Assembly (NCBI RefSeq): GCF_036541425.1
Contig: NZ_JAZHFT010000001.1
Span: 248,001-312,000, forward strand
Direction of reading: 5' to 3'
From: Consotaella aegiceratis
GTDB taxonomy: Bacteria > Pseudomonadota > Alphaproteobacteria > Rhizobiales > Rhizobiaceae
DNA: 64,000 bases
The notes below the pieces were generated by a model. The model was given only the letters and a program-made list of their open reading frames with translations, was not told where the DNA came from and did no database searches. Of this stretch, positions 45,390-54,614 are shown piece after piece (the first letter of the stretch is position 1; the number at the start of each line of letters is the position of its first letter). A program made the position numbers and the translations under genes.

Positions 45390-46583
45390 TCAATCGTCTT
45401 TGGTCAGGCCATAGCTGTCAAACGTCTCCCAGGTCGGCGTCATGTCGACGACCGAGCGGGTGCGGCGCGCCTCGTCCATCTTGAGGGCGGTCAGCCCGGC
45501 CTCCAGCGCGTCGAGCACGGTCACTTTCAGCGGCACGCCGCGGTCGATATAGGCGGCGATGTCGGCCGCCATCTGGTCGTCGGCGCCGTAGTGGTTGGCC
45601 CGGCTCGGACCGACATGGGCGTTCTCGGAGATCGTCTCGGCGGTGAACGCGTCGGTCAGCTTGAAGGTGTTGCGGATGAAATCGCCCTCGGCCATACCCT
45701 TGGTGCCCATGACGGCAAAGCGGCGAAATTCGTCCGGAACGTTCATGTTGGTGTGGAAGGTCATCGAGGCGCCGTCCTCGTATTCGACGATCGCGGTCTG
45801 ATAGTCGACGATGTCGCCGTCGCTTTCGAAGTCGGAGTTGCCGCCGCCCCAGCGCGGCCGGAAGCTGTGCACCCGCCTGGCCTTGTCCGGCAGGAAGCGC
45901 TCGGCGATCGTATCGTAATCCGGCGCCACCTCCGGCCGGTTTTCCGGCACGAAGCTCTTGCGTCCGCCGAAGCTCGCCACGAATTTGGGGCGCCGCCCGA
46001 CCACCCCCTGGTAAAGGTCGATGTCGTGGCAGCACTTCTCCAGCATGAAGCCGCCAGAGAACTGGGTGTAGCGGCGCCAATCGTGCATGAAGAAGCTGCC
46101 GTGATAGCCGCCGATATGCTCCGACGCCTCGATCGACACGATCGAGCCGAGCTGGCCCTTGGCCTGGGCCTCCTTGAGCATGACGTAGAGCGGCGAATAG
46201 CGCAGCACGAGACCGATCATGATGCGCCGGTGGCCGCCGTGATCGCGCAGCAACCCGAGCAGCTCGAAGGTCTCTTCCTCGCTGATCACCACCGGCTTCT
46301 CGGCGAAGATGTAGGGGATGTCGGCCAGGATGCCGGCGCGCAGGTGATCGAGATGCATGTGGTTGGGCGAGCCGACCATCAGGAGCTCCAGCTCCTCGTG
46401 CCCGATCATCTCGTCGAGCGTATCGTAAGCGCGCAACCGCGTGCCGAGTTCGCCTTCGAGATAATCGCGCCCCGCCGGGGTCGGGTCGGCGAAGGCGACA
46501 AACTCGTAGTCCGGCTTCGCCACCTTGAAGAGAGCCGCCACGTGAGCCATGCGGGCGCCGAGCCCGACAATGCCAACTTTCAT
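45390..46583 (-). CDS. Gfo/Idh/MocA-family oxidoreductase
   Basis: 397-residue NAD(P)-dependent sugar or inositol dehydrogenase-like enzyme. The N-terminal nucleotide-binding fold starts VGIVGLGARMAHVAALF, and the EKPVVIS motif with its catalytic-region Lys lies near residue 96. HIGGYHGSFFMHDWRRY and CCHDIDLYQG match the second domain. GGAG precedes ATG 46583. It lies between the ROK regulator and the ABC ATPase on one strand and is likely to oxidise the imported sugar or a derivative. Confidence 0.92.
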   Translation of the reverse strand: MKVGIVGLGARMAHVAALFKVAKPDYEFVAFADPTPAGRDYLEGELGTRLRAYDTLDEMIGHEELELLMVGSPNHMHLDHLRAGILADIPYIFAEKPVVISEEETFELLGLLRDHGGHRRIMIGLVLRYSPLYVMLKEAQAKGQLGSIVSIEASEHIGGYHGSFFMHDWRRYTQFSGGFMLEKCCHDIDLYQGVVGRRPKFVASFGGRKSFVPENRPEVAPDYDTIAERFLPDKARRVHSFRPRWGGGNSDFESDGDIVDYQTAIVEYEDGASMTFHTNMNVPDEFRRFAVMGTKGMAEGDFIRNTFKLTDAFTAETISENAHVGPSRANHYGADDQMAADIAAYIDRGVPLKVTVLDALEAGLTALKMDEARRTRSVVDMTPTWETFDSYGLTKDD

Positions 46584-46656
46584 CCGCGTTTCTCCAGACT
46601 CGTTGCGATCGAGGGTCCGGCAGCGGCGATCGGGCGCCGTGACGGCCTGTCGCGCA

Positions 46657-47832
46657 TCACAGGCGCTCCAGCCCGATGCCGAAGAGCTCCTCGTGCATAT
46701 GATCGACGGCGACGCCCATGCCGCCGATCAGGGCGGCCCGGTTGCCGAACTTGCTGATTTCGATGCGCGGCGGGTGCGGCGAGCAGCGAGGCAGGATGGC
46801 GCGGATGGCGTCCACCAGTTCCGCTCGGGCGCCGATGCTGCCGCCCATGATCACCAGTTCCGGATCGAGCATCGCGCCGATCGCGGCGATCGCCTGGGCG
46901 ACCACGCGAGCGGTCTCCTCGATCGCGGCGATGGCCGCCGGCTCCCCCGCGTCGAAAGCCGAGAAGAGTTCTTCCACGGTGGCCCCTTCGGCGCCGCCGA
47001 ACCCGGCATAGCGCTGGGCGATCGCCACGCTGCCCACCGCGGTCTCCAGCGTGCCCAGCGTAAAGCCGCGCGGGTCGAACGGATCGCCGCCGACCGGCAG
47101 ATAGCTGATCTCGCCGGCTGCGCCACGGGCGCCGGACAACAGCGCGCCGTTGGCGATGATCCCCATGCCGATGCCGGTGCCCAGCGCGACGAAGGCGAAA
47201 TTGCCCACGCCCGTCCCGTGGCCGCGCCATTGCTCGCCGCGGGCTGCCAGGTTCACGTCGTTCTCGATGCGGATCGGCACCTGCAGCCGCTCGGCGAGCA
47301 ATTGCGGCACGTCGATCGCGTCGATGCCCGGGATGTTGGGCGCCACGCCGATATGGCCGGTCTTGGGATCCAGCACGCCGGGCGTCCCGACGACGAGGAG
47401 GCGAAGATCGGCGATCGAGGCTCCGGCCTCCGCCATCAGGCCGCCGATGACGGCCTCGAACTGATCGACCAGGGCCGCGCCGCCGCGCCGATCGGTCGGC
47501 ACCCTGGTCTCCGCGACGACCGTGCCGAGCAGGTCGCCCACGGCGGCCGCGATCTTCGTTCCGCCGAGATCGATGGATGCCGCCAGCCCCGCGCCAGCAT
47601 TCAACTCATAGGTGATGGCGCTGCGTCCCGGTCGACCACCGGTCTGGCCACTCTCGCGCAGCCAGCCCTCCCCCGTCAGGTCGCGCACGACATCGGAGAT
47701 GGTCTGCTTGGAGAGGCCCGTCTGCTTGGCGATGTCGGCGCGCGAGATCGCACCGTTGGCGAGCACGGTCCGGATGACCGCGTTGGTCGAAATCTTTCGT
47801 GCGATCGGCGTGTGCGTCAAGGAATGGGTCAT
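46657..47832 (-). CDS. ROK-family transcriptional repressor
   Basis: 391 residues. N-terminal helix-turn-helix ISRADIAKQTGLSKQTISDV, then the ROK domain with the ATP-like phosphate motif SIDLGGTKIAAAV and VGTPGVLDPKTGHIGV. The zinc-binding block that in most ROK proteins reads GHxx...CxCGxxGC is replaced by GEISYLPVGGDPFDPRG: His is Tyr and the Cys residues are absent, so the zinc site is lost. It diverges from the glycosidase-importer operon and likely controls both arms. Confidence 0.92.
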   Translation of the reverse strand: MTHSLTHTPIARKISTNAVIRTVLANGAISRADIAKQTGLSKQTISDVVRDLTGEGWLRESGQTGGRPGRSAITYELNAGAGLAASIDLGGTKIAAAVGDLLGTVVAETRVPTDRRGGAALVDQFEAVIGGLMAEAGASIADLRLLVVGTPGVLDPKTGHIGVAPNIPGIDAIDVPQLLAERLQVPIRIENDVNLAARGEQWRGHGTGVGNFAFVALGTGIGMGIIANGALLSGARGAAGEISYLPVGGDPFDPRGFTLGTLETAVGSVAIAQRYAGFGGAEGATVEELFSAFDAGEPAAIAAIEETARVVAQAIAAIGAMLDPELVIMGGSIGARAELVDAIRAILPRCSPHPPRIEISKFGNRAALIGGMGVAVDHMHEELFGIGLERL

Positions 47833-47903
47833 CGCAGCGCCAGCATCTCCGACCCTTTCGTCAAGGATCCATACCTAATTCTGTCACAACCATGCCAATT
47901 CAC

Positions 47904-47994
47904 CTGCAATAACGTGGGGTTGCAGCCGGATAATGGCGATTTTTCAGGGTCGACCTTAGGCTCTATCAGGAAGTTTGTCTACGACCTTGACAAA
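47904..47994. promoter_or_regulatory. two candidate operators in the ROK divergent region
   Basis: CTGCAA (47904-47909) and TTGCAG (47920-47925) form one dyad. TTTGTC (47974-47979) and GACAAA (47989-47994) with a 9-bp spacer form a second, and the second arm overlaps a TTGACA (47987-47992) that could be a -35 box for the plus-strand operon. The rest of 47833-48219 (387 bp) holds no supported gene. Binding by the ROK protein is inference. Confidence 0.45.
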
Positions 47995-48219
47995 AGTTCT
48001 GCCGCATAGGTAGGCTTGCCTGATCGTTGCTCTTTTTAAAGGCTTTCTGCCGATGGGAATGGAGTCCGACAGGAACGAGATGCCGGGTCGATCGCGGCCG
48101 CATCGACCTCTCCTGCTCGCCGATCCCGTCGCTATCCCGACGAATGCCGCCCGGCCGAACCGCGCCCATCGCCGCGCGGTCTGCCATGACGCCCCCGGTC
48201 CGATGGGAGTGCCGGCGTC

Positions 48220-49980
48220 ATGCTGAGCCCCACGCTGGACGGCCTGGTGGAGGGCCGCGATCCCCTTCTCCTGCCGATCATGGCGCCCCGTCTGCAAGCC
48301 GATTGTCGGCCGGACGGCGCGATCGACCTTGCGCTTTGGGGTACGGGCAGCCTGGGCCGGCTGCGGTTTTCGCCGCTCGCCGGTCCGTTCGTCTATGGCC
48401 CGAACCGGGTCGTCGCCAAAGACGGGGGCGTGTTCGTGGCGCAATCGAAACCGGTGCTCCTGATCAAAGGAGCCACGGCGAAGAGGCTGTATCCGGCCCG
48501 CCGGTGCGCCTGGTGGCATACGCCGCCCGCCGACGCCGCCAAGCCGCATGTCGCGATCGAGGGCGGTCGGCAGATCGCCATGCTCGCCTGGGGCACGATC
48601 ATCGCCGAGACCGAGGGCGGCGACATCCGGGTCGCGGTCGGCACCTCGCGCGAGGAGGCCGAGGCGGCGCTGGACCTTTCGAGCCAGGCGATCGTCGACG
48701 AGGCGAACGCCTATGTCGCCCGCTGCGACGCCATGCCGGACGCCGATCCCCTGTTGCGCAGCATGGTGGTGCAGGGCGTCCATGCCGCGCTCTCCAGCAT
48801 TCGCCAGGACGAGCATGGCGCCTTCGCGGGTCTGGCGGCCGGGCAGGCCTACAGCGCGCCGGCCCGGACCTATTACCGTGACGGCTATTGGACGCTGCAG
48901 CCGCTGCTGACGCTTGCGCCCGATGCGGTTCGCGATGAAATCCGCCTCCTGGCCAAGGGGATTCAGCCCGACGGCGAAGCCCCGAGCGGCGTGATCCTCA
49001 CCGGACCCGCGCAGACGGAGGCCTGGCAGCGCTTCGTCGCCCATTGCAAAGCCCACCCCGAAGAGCGGCGCGGCCGGGCCTTTCCGAGCTACCACAATCG
49101 CCCGCAGGATTGGTGGAGCGACCATTTCGACAGTCCGCTGTTCTTCGTCCTGGCCCTCGGCGACTATGTGCGCGCCACCGGCGACCATGCCGAAGCGATG
49201 CGGCATTGGCCGGTCGTGACCAGCGTCGTCGAGCGGTACCTCCGTCTCGCCGGTCCCGACAGCGTGTTGCCGCTGAAGCCGCGCAACGACAGGGACTGGG
49301 CGGACAATGTCTTTCGCGAAGGCCTGGTGTCCTACGATCTGGGGCTCTTCGTCGGTGCGTTCGACATGGTCGCCGAATTGGGTGCCGACCATGACCCCGA
49401 CCTCGCCGAACGGGCCCGGCAGGTCGCGAAGCGTTCCCGCACTGAGATCGGAGACGGCCTCTTCGTTCCTGCTCGCGACGGCTATGCCGACTACGCCACG
49501 CCGGACGGCTTCGTCGAGGATCACCTGGTCATCGACAGCCTGACCCTGGCCCGCTACGGCGCGATTTCCGAGGATCGCGCGCTCCGCCTGCTGAAGGCGA
49601 TGGAAGCCACCCTGGAATCGCGCAACAATGCCGAACAGCCCTATGGCGACTGGGGCGTCCTGTGCGCCTATCCACCCTACAAGCGTCCCCGCGACCTGCG
49701 CGCCAAGACCGCCTTCGCCTTCCGCTATCACAACGGATCGGACTGGCCCTATTGGGATGGGGTCTACGCCGAGGAACGGCTGCGCCGCGGGTTGGGAAAC
49801 GTCCGCTACGCGCTGACGCGCTGGTGGCAGAGCTGCCTCGACAATGGCTGGGTCGGGCCCGTCGAATATTTCTCGCCGCCCTTCGGGCGCGGCTCGCTGC
49901 TGCAAGGGTGGAGCGCCATGCCGGCGGCCACCGCGCTCAAATACGGCCTCGCCGCCGTGAACGCCGGCGCGACGCCATGA
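48220..49980 (+). CDS. six-hairpin glycosidase-like protein (uncharacterised)
   Basis: 586 residues, no signal peptide, so cytoplasmic. The N-terminal 170 residues look like a beta-sandwich. The rest has the helical rhythm of an (alpha/alpha)6 toroid, with acid- and aromatic-rich stretches such as YYRDGYWTLQPLL, RPQDWWSDHFDSPLFF, RNDRDWADNVFREG and YHNGSDWPYWDG. These resemble glucosidase or rhamnosidase toroids (GH63, GH78 and relatives), but I cannot assign a family. It leads an operon with a sugar-binding protein and two permeases, so it probably cleaves the imported sugar. Confidence 0.65.
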   Translation: MLSPTLDGLVEGRDPLLLPIMAPRLQADCRPDGAIDLALWGTGSLGRLRFSPLAGPFVYGPNRVVAKDGGVFVAQSKPVLLIKGATAKRLYPARRCAWWHTPPADAAKPHVAIEGGRQIAMLAWGTIIAETEGGDIRVAVGTSREEAEAALDLSSQAIVDEANAYVARCDAMPDADPLLRSMVVQGVHAALSSIRQDEHGAFAGLAAGQAYSAPARTYYRDGYWTLQPLLTLAPDAVRDEIRLLAKGIQPDGEAPSGVILTGPAQTEAWQRFVAHCKAHPEERRGRAFPSYHNRPQDWWSDHFDSPLFFVLALGDYVRATGDHAEAMRHWPVVTSVVERYLRLAGPDSVLPLKPRNDRDWADNVFREGLVSYDLGLFVGAFDMVAELGADHDPDLAERARQVAKRSRTEIGDGLFVPARDGYADYATPDGFVEDHLVIDSLTLARYGAISEDRALRLLKAMEATLESRNNAEQPYGDWGVLCAYPPYKRPRDLRAKTAFAFRYHNGSDWPYWDGVYAEERLRRGLGNVRYALTRWWQSCLDNGWVGPVEYFSPPFGRGSLLQGWSAMPAATALKYGLAAVNAGATP

Positions 49981-50189
49981 TGAAGGCGGCTCGGAAGACA
50001 GTGTCTGCCGTCCGCGCCGCCGCGCGTCGCGCGCTGAAAGAGATCGAAGCCATCGACGGGCGGACGAGTTTCGCACGATACGCCGGCCCGCATATCGGAA
50101 CGGCGCGGAAAACGACCGGCGCAGACGGCGCGAACGCGCCGGTCGGCAATACCCAAACAGTGCCAACACCAACCGGGATGGGTAAGCCA

Positions 50190-51527
50190 ATGCTACGAGA
50201 TACACTGCACCAGGTTCTGTCGCCGACGCTCAGAAAAGCGGGAACGGCGGCAGCCGCGATGGCCATCGGCCTCAGCCTGTCGGCTGCGGCTCGCGCGCAG
50301 ACGCTCGATGTCTGGGACGACTACACCTTCGCCGAACAGAGCGAAGTCATGCAGCAGCTCAACGCCAACTTCGCAGAGGCTCACTCAGGCGTCACGGTCA
50401 ATCGCACCCAGCGCACCTTCGACGACCTCGCGCTGACGCTGAAGCTCGCCGTCTCTGCCGGCGACGGACCGGTGGTCACCAAGGTGAACCAGGGCGTCGG
50501 CGACATGGGCACGATGGTCAAGGAAGGCCTGCTGATTCCCGTCGATCCCTATATCGAAAAATATGGCTGGGGCGAGCGCCAGTCCGACAGCGTGCTCGCA
50601 CGCGACCGCTGGTCGAGCGACGGCGAGTTCGGCGTGGGCGATACCTACGGCATCTCCAGCCTCGCCGAGATGGTGGGCCTCTACTACAACGAGAAGATCC
50701 TGAAGGACGCCGGCGTCGAGCTGCCGATCAAGTCGTTCGAGGAGTTCAAGGCGGCGCTCGACAAGGTCAAGGAGGCCGGCGGCGCGCCCTTCATGATCGG
50801 CACGTCCAAGCAGCACATGGCGCTGCACATGCTGGCGGCGGTCAGCCAGGCCCATATCGACGCCGCCGACCGCAAATCGCTGGACGATCTGGTCTATGGC
50901 CAGGGCGGCGACTGGAACACACCGGGCAATCTGGAGTCGGCCAAGCTCGTGCAGGACTGGGCGACTGGCGGCTATTTCTTTCCCGGCTATCAAGGCATCT
51001 CGGGTGACGACGCGGTACAGCTGTTCATCGCCGGACAGGGCGCCTTCCTGATCTCGGGTACCTGGTACCTCGCCGACATGCAGAACAATCCCGACATCCA
51101 CTTCATGCCGATCCCGGCGCCGGAGGGCGTCAAGGCGCCGCTGACGGTGGGCGGCGTCGACCTGGCCTGGGCGATCACCAGCCTCGCCAAGGAGCAGGAC
51201 ATGAAGGATCTGGCCGGCGAGTACATCAACTACATCGTCTCCGACGAAGCCGCGCTGATCTGGGCCAAGGCCGGCTATCTGCCCGCCGTCTCGATCCCCG
51301 ACGACGCCGACATCGAGGTCTCGCCGATCCTCAAGGAGGCGCTCGCCATGTGGAAGGATCTCAACCGGAAGAACGCGCTCGGCCACTATCCCGACTGGGC
51401 GAGCCCGACGATGCTGAAGACCTTCGACGACAACACGCCGTTCCTGCTCTCGGGCGACGAGACGCCGGACGCGTTGGTCGAGGCTCTCGACAAGGACTAC
51501 CAGGCCTACATGGACAGCAAGAAGTAG
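50190..51527 (+). CDS. sugar ABC transporter substrate-binding protein (CUT1 family)
   Basis: 445-residue binding protein. The signal peptide runs to about residue 37 (MAIGLSLSAAARAQ). YGISSLAEMVGLYYNEKIL is the hinge motif. ATG 50190 follows GGGATGGG and starts just before the signal peptide. The same frame is open back to an ATG at 49977 that overlaps the stop of the previous gene and would add about 71 Arg/Ala-rich residues; I prefer the short form. It serves the permeases 139 bp downstream. Confidence 0.9.
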   Translation: MLRDTLHQVLSPTLRKAGTAAAAMAIGLSLSAAARAQTLDVWDDYTFAEQSEVMQQLNANFAEAHSGVTVNRTQRTFDDLALTLKLAVSAGDGPVVTKVNQGVGDMGTMVKEGLLIPVDPYIEKYGWGERQSDSVLARDRWSSDGEFGVGDTYGISSLAEMVGLYYNEKILKDAGVELPIKSFEEFKAALDKVKEAGGAPFMIGTSKQHMALHMLAAVSQAHIDAADRKSLDDLVYGQGGDWNTPGNLESAKLVQDWATGGYFFPGYQGISGDDAVQLFIAGQGAFLISGTWYLADMQNNPDIHFMPIPAPEGVKAPLTVGGVDLAWAITSLAKEQDMKDLAGEYINYIVSDEAALIWAKAGYLPAVSIPDDADIEVSPILKEALAMWKDLNRKNALGHYPDWASPTMLKTFDDNTPFLLSGDETPDALVEALDKDYQAYMDSKK

Positions 51528-51543
51528 GGTCTGCACCGCTTGC

Positions 51544-51582
51544 CGGCCAAGGTGGCTCGCCCTTGCGACGTCAACTTGGCCG
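51544..51582 (+). other. stem-loop after the binding-protein gene
   Basis: CGGCCAAG (51544-51551) and CTTGGCCG (51575-51582) form a perfect 8-bp stem with a 23-base loop, 17 bp past the stop. It is weaker than the stems in the other importer operons. Confidence 0.5.
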
Positions 51583-51666
51583 ATCCGACATCTTCGATCG
51601 CATCGGTCCGGACGGCGTGCCTGTCTTGATGGCTCGCACGGCGCCCGGCCTTCCTGGAAGGATGGT

Positions 51667-52569
51667 ATGAAGCGCTCTCAGCTCGACAGCCGGACCGGCG
51701 GCACCGCCAGGAATCTGATCTACGTCCTGCCGGCGCTGCTTGTCTATGCGGCCTTCGTCTTCGTGCCGATCCTCGCGGCGCTCGGCATCAGCCTGACCGA
51801 GTGGAACGGCATCAGCATGCCGACCCTGGTGGGCCTGGGCAACTATCTCAAGCTGTTTTCGGACGAGCGGTTCTTCCTGTCGCTGCGCAACAACGCGGTG
51901 CTGATGCTGTTCTATTGCGTGCTACCGCTGTCGATCGGCATCGTGCTCGCCGCGATCCTGTGGCGCCTGCGGCAGCGCGAGCAGCTGGTTCTGCGCACCT
52001 TCCTGTTCCTGCCCTACATCATGCCCACCGCCGTGCTCGGCATCATCTGGGCGTGGCTCTACAATCCGGCCTTCGGCCCGATCAACCAGGCGCTCAAGCT
52101 GGTCGGCCTGGGCGCGATCGCCCTGCCCTGGCTCGGCGATTTCACCTTCGCCCTGCCCGCCGTCGGCATGGTCGCCTCCTGGTATTTCTTCGGCTTCTGC
52201 ATGGTGGTCTTCCTGACCGGCATGCAGCGGATCGATCCGTCCCTGTTCGAGGCGGCGCGCGTCGACGGCGCCAAGGGGCTGCGCACCTTCTTCTCGATCA
52301 CCCTGCCGCTGCTTCTGCCGGAGATCCGCATCGTTCTCCTTTTGACCGTGATCGCATCGATCAAGAGCTTCGACCTCGTCTTCACGATGACGCGCGGCGG
52401 CCCGGCCAACACCACGCTCGTTCCCAACATCTACATGTACCAGCTCGGATTCCAGCTGAACCGCTACGGCTATGCCGCGGCCGTCGCCATCGTCGGCGCC
52501 ATTCTGATCTTTGCCGTCAACTACGCGATCCACCGGCTGATCCGGCCGGCCGACGGAGGAGCCCGCTGA
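51667..52569 (+). CDS. sugar ABC transporter permease (MalF-like)
   Basis: 300 residues, six helices, EAA loop LFEAARVDGAKGLRTFFSIT. A GGAAGGATGGT segment precedes ATG 51667. Its stop overlaps the start of the next permease by one base (TGATG), so the two are made together. No ATPase gene lies in this arm; see the gene at 44171-45310. Confidence 0.94.
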   Translation: MKRSQLDSRTGGTARNLIYVLPALLVYAAFVFVPILAALGISLTEWNGISMPTLVGLGNYLKLFSDERFFLSLRNNAVLMLFYCVLPLSIGIVLAAILWRLRQREQLVLRTFLFLPYIMPTAVLGIIWAWLYNPAFGPINQALKLVGLGAIALPWLGDFTFALPAVGMVASWYFFGFCMVVFLTGMQRIDPSLFEAARVDGAKGLRTFFSITLPLLLPEIRIVLLLTVIASIKSFDLVFTMTRGGPANTTLVPNIYMYQLGFQLNRYGYAAAVAIVGAILIFAVNYAIHRLIRPADGGAR

Positions 52570-53402
52570 TGGCGCACTCGGCAAGTGCCGGGCTGACGAA
52601 GCTGCCGCTTCGCATGGTCCTGTGGCTGTTCGCGCTGATGACGATGTTTCCGTTCGCGCTGCTGCTGCTCACCTCGATCAAGAGCCAGCCCGACCTTTTG
52701 CGCGGCGCCTTCGTGCTGCCCGACTATCCGCATTTCGAAAACTACTGGCACGCCTGGGTCGACGGGCATTTCAGCGTCTATTTCTGGAATTCCATCATCG
52801 TGGTCATTCCAGTGGTCGTCGTCAGCGTCTTCCTGGGAACGCTGGCCGGCTTCGGCTTCGCCTTTCTGAGCTTTCCGTTCAAGCGCACGGCCTTCGTCAT
52901 CCTGACCATCGGCATGATGGTGCCGACCGAGGCCTTCATCATCCCGCTCTATTACGAGATGCGCACTCTGGGCCTGCTCAACGGCTACGCCGCCATCATC
53001 CTGCCGCAGGTCGCCATGTCGATGCCGTTCGCGACGATCTTTCTCGCCAGCGCCATGCAGCAGTTGCCGGGCGAGATCCTGGAAGCGGCGGTGCTCGACG
53101 GCGCCTCGCGCACCTACATCCTGCGGCGCGTCATCCTGCCGTTGATGGTGCCCGCCATGTCGACGCTGGCCCTGTTCCTGTTCATCTGGACGTGGAACGA
53201 GTTTCTGATCCCGCTGATCCTGGTCAACGACGACGCTTATCGCACGCTGCCGATCGGCATGCTGTTCTTCCAGGGCCGCTATACGGTGAACACCCCGGTG
53301 CTCACGGCCGGAGCGGTTATCGTGATCGCGCCCCTCATCGTGACCTACTTGGCCTTCCAGCGGAAATTCATCACCGGGTTGACCGCCGGCGCCACAAAAT
53401 AG
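52569..53402 (+). CDS. sugar ABC transporter permease (MalG-like)
   Basis: 277 residues, six helices, EAA loop ILEAAVLDGASRTYILRRVI. ATG 52569 shares its A with the TGA of the previous gene. GGAGGAG lies upstream. It ends the plus-strand operon, and a strong stem-loop follows. Confidence 0.94.
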   Translation: MAHSASAGLTKLPLRMVLWLFALMTMFPFALLLLTSIKSQPDLLRGAFVLPDYPHFENYWHAWVDGHFSVYFWNSIIVVIPVVVVSVFLGTLAGFGFAFLSFPFKRTAFVILTIGMMVPTEAFIIPLYYEMRTLGLLNGYAAIILPQVAMSMPFATIFLASAMQQLPGEILEAAVLDGASRTYILRRVILPLMVPAMSTLALFLFIWTWNEFLIPLILVNDDAYRTLPIGMLFFQGRYTVNTPVLTAGAVIVIAPLIVTYLAFQRKFITGLTAGATK

Positions 53403-53458
53403 ACAGCCGGGCCCGCCGTCCGGCATTGCCGGGCGATGGCATCAGGCGCAAAACGAGA

Positions 53459-53482
53459 CTGGGCGGCCCTGCGGCCGCCCAG
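53459..53482. terminator. bidirectional stem-loop between convergent operons
   Basis: CTGGGCGGCC (53459-53468) and GGCCGCCCAG (53473-53482) form a perfect 10-bp stem with a CTGC loop. It lies between the plus-strand permease and the minus-strand GH105 gene. No T run. Confidence 0.7.
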
Positions 53483-53520
53483 TGTGTGCCTGCGTCCATC
53501 CGGGAGGGAGAAGAGGACGA

Positions 53521-54609
53521 TCAGGCTGCGACCCGGACTCCGGCAAGGCGCTCGACCAGGAGGAGCATTGCCAGCGCCTGGCCATAGGGAGCCGGGGTGT
53601 TGCGGATGCGGCGATAGAAGTCGAGGTCGTGGCCCATGGGCGTGCCGTCGGAGACATCGGCGACGATGCCGTCCTCGCCGATCCGCTCGATCACGGCGCG
53701 AAACGCCTTCTCGGCGATCGGGCGGCAATCCTCCGGCAGCAGACCCTGCGCCATGCCGCGCAGGATGCCATAGGCAATGCCGGCGGTCGCCGAGGCCTCC
53801 ACTGGCGAGGACTTGTCGTCGAGGAGCGTGGAGAACATGCCGTCCTCGTGCTGCATCCGGGCGAGCGAGCGGACCTGGGAACGCAGCACCGCGCCGAGAT
53901 AGGCTCGGGTCGAGGCGGGCACGTCGTCGATCAGGAATAGGAGCTCGGGAATCGAGACCGTGATCCAGGCGTTGCCCCGCGCCCAGAAGGCGTTGGCGAA
54001 GTTGTGCCGGCCGTTGAAGGTCCAGCCGTGATACCACAGGCCGGTGACGGGGTCGGACAGATAGCGCGCATGGATCAGGAACTGATAGAGAGCCTGGTCG
54101 ATCCAGTCCTGACGGCCGAACCGCTGGCCGGCCCGCGCCAGAAACAGGCAGGTCATGAACAGCGTGTCGTCCCAGAGTTCGCCGTCGTTCATGCGCTCCT
54201 TGACCACGTGCTGAAAGCCGCCGTCCTCGGTCTTGGCGAGGTCGTCGACCAGCCAACCGGCCCAGTCGCGCACCAGCGCTTCCCAGTCCGGCCGATCGAC
54301 ATGATCGATGAGAATGCTCAAGGGGAGCATGGGCGAACTGGAGTTCACCTGTCTGGGCGGCAGGCCGCGGGAGATCTGCCAATCGTACCAGGCGGCGATC
54401 GACTCGATGAGCTGGCGGTCGCCCGACGCCTCGGCATGGCGGATCAGCCCGTAGAGGCCGACGCCCACCTCCCAGTCCCATTCGTCGAACTGGATGGTGA
54501 AGCCGCCTTCGGCGAGCGGAGCGGTTTCGTCCATGCCCTTGAGGCGCGCGAGGCCGAGGGCGACATCGGCTAGCAGGCGGGTGAGGCGGTCGGCATCGGC
54601 GATCGTCAT
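53521..54609 (-). CDS. glycoside hydrolase family 105/88-like (unsaturated uronyl hydrolase)
   Basis: 362 residues, cytoplasmic. GELWDDTLFMTCLFLARAG carries the Asp pair expected at the active site of YesR/YteR-like enzymes, and LWYHGWTFNGRHNFANAFWA, given in parts as LWYHGWTFNG and NFANAFWARGN, matches the barrel. ATG 54609 lies 5 bp after the stop of the 844-residue gene. It is the last gene of the Opp-type operon. The enzyme implies that the imported oligosaccharide carries an unsaturated uronic acid, i.e. is a lyase product. Confidence 0.88.
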   Translation of the reverse strand: MTIADADRLTRLLADVALGLARLKGMDETAPLAEGGFTIQFDEWDWEVGVGLYGLIRHAEASGDRQLIESIAAWYDWQISRGLPPRQVNSSSPMLPLSILIDHVDRPDWEALVRDWAGWLVDDLAKTEDGGFQHVVKERMNDGELWDDTLFMTCLFLARAGQRFGRQDWIDQALYQFLIHARYLSDPVTGLWYHGWTFNGRHNFANAFWARGNAWITVSIPELLFLIDDVPASTRAYLGAVLRSQVRSLARMQHEDGMFSTLLDDKSSPVEASATAGIAYGILRGMAQGLLPEDCRPIAEKAFRAVIERIGEDGIVADVSDGTPMGHDLDFYRRIRNTPAPYGQALAMLLLVERLAGVRVAA

Positions 54610-54614
54610 CGGTC

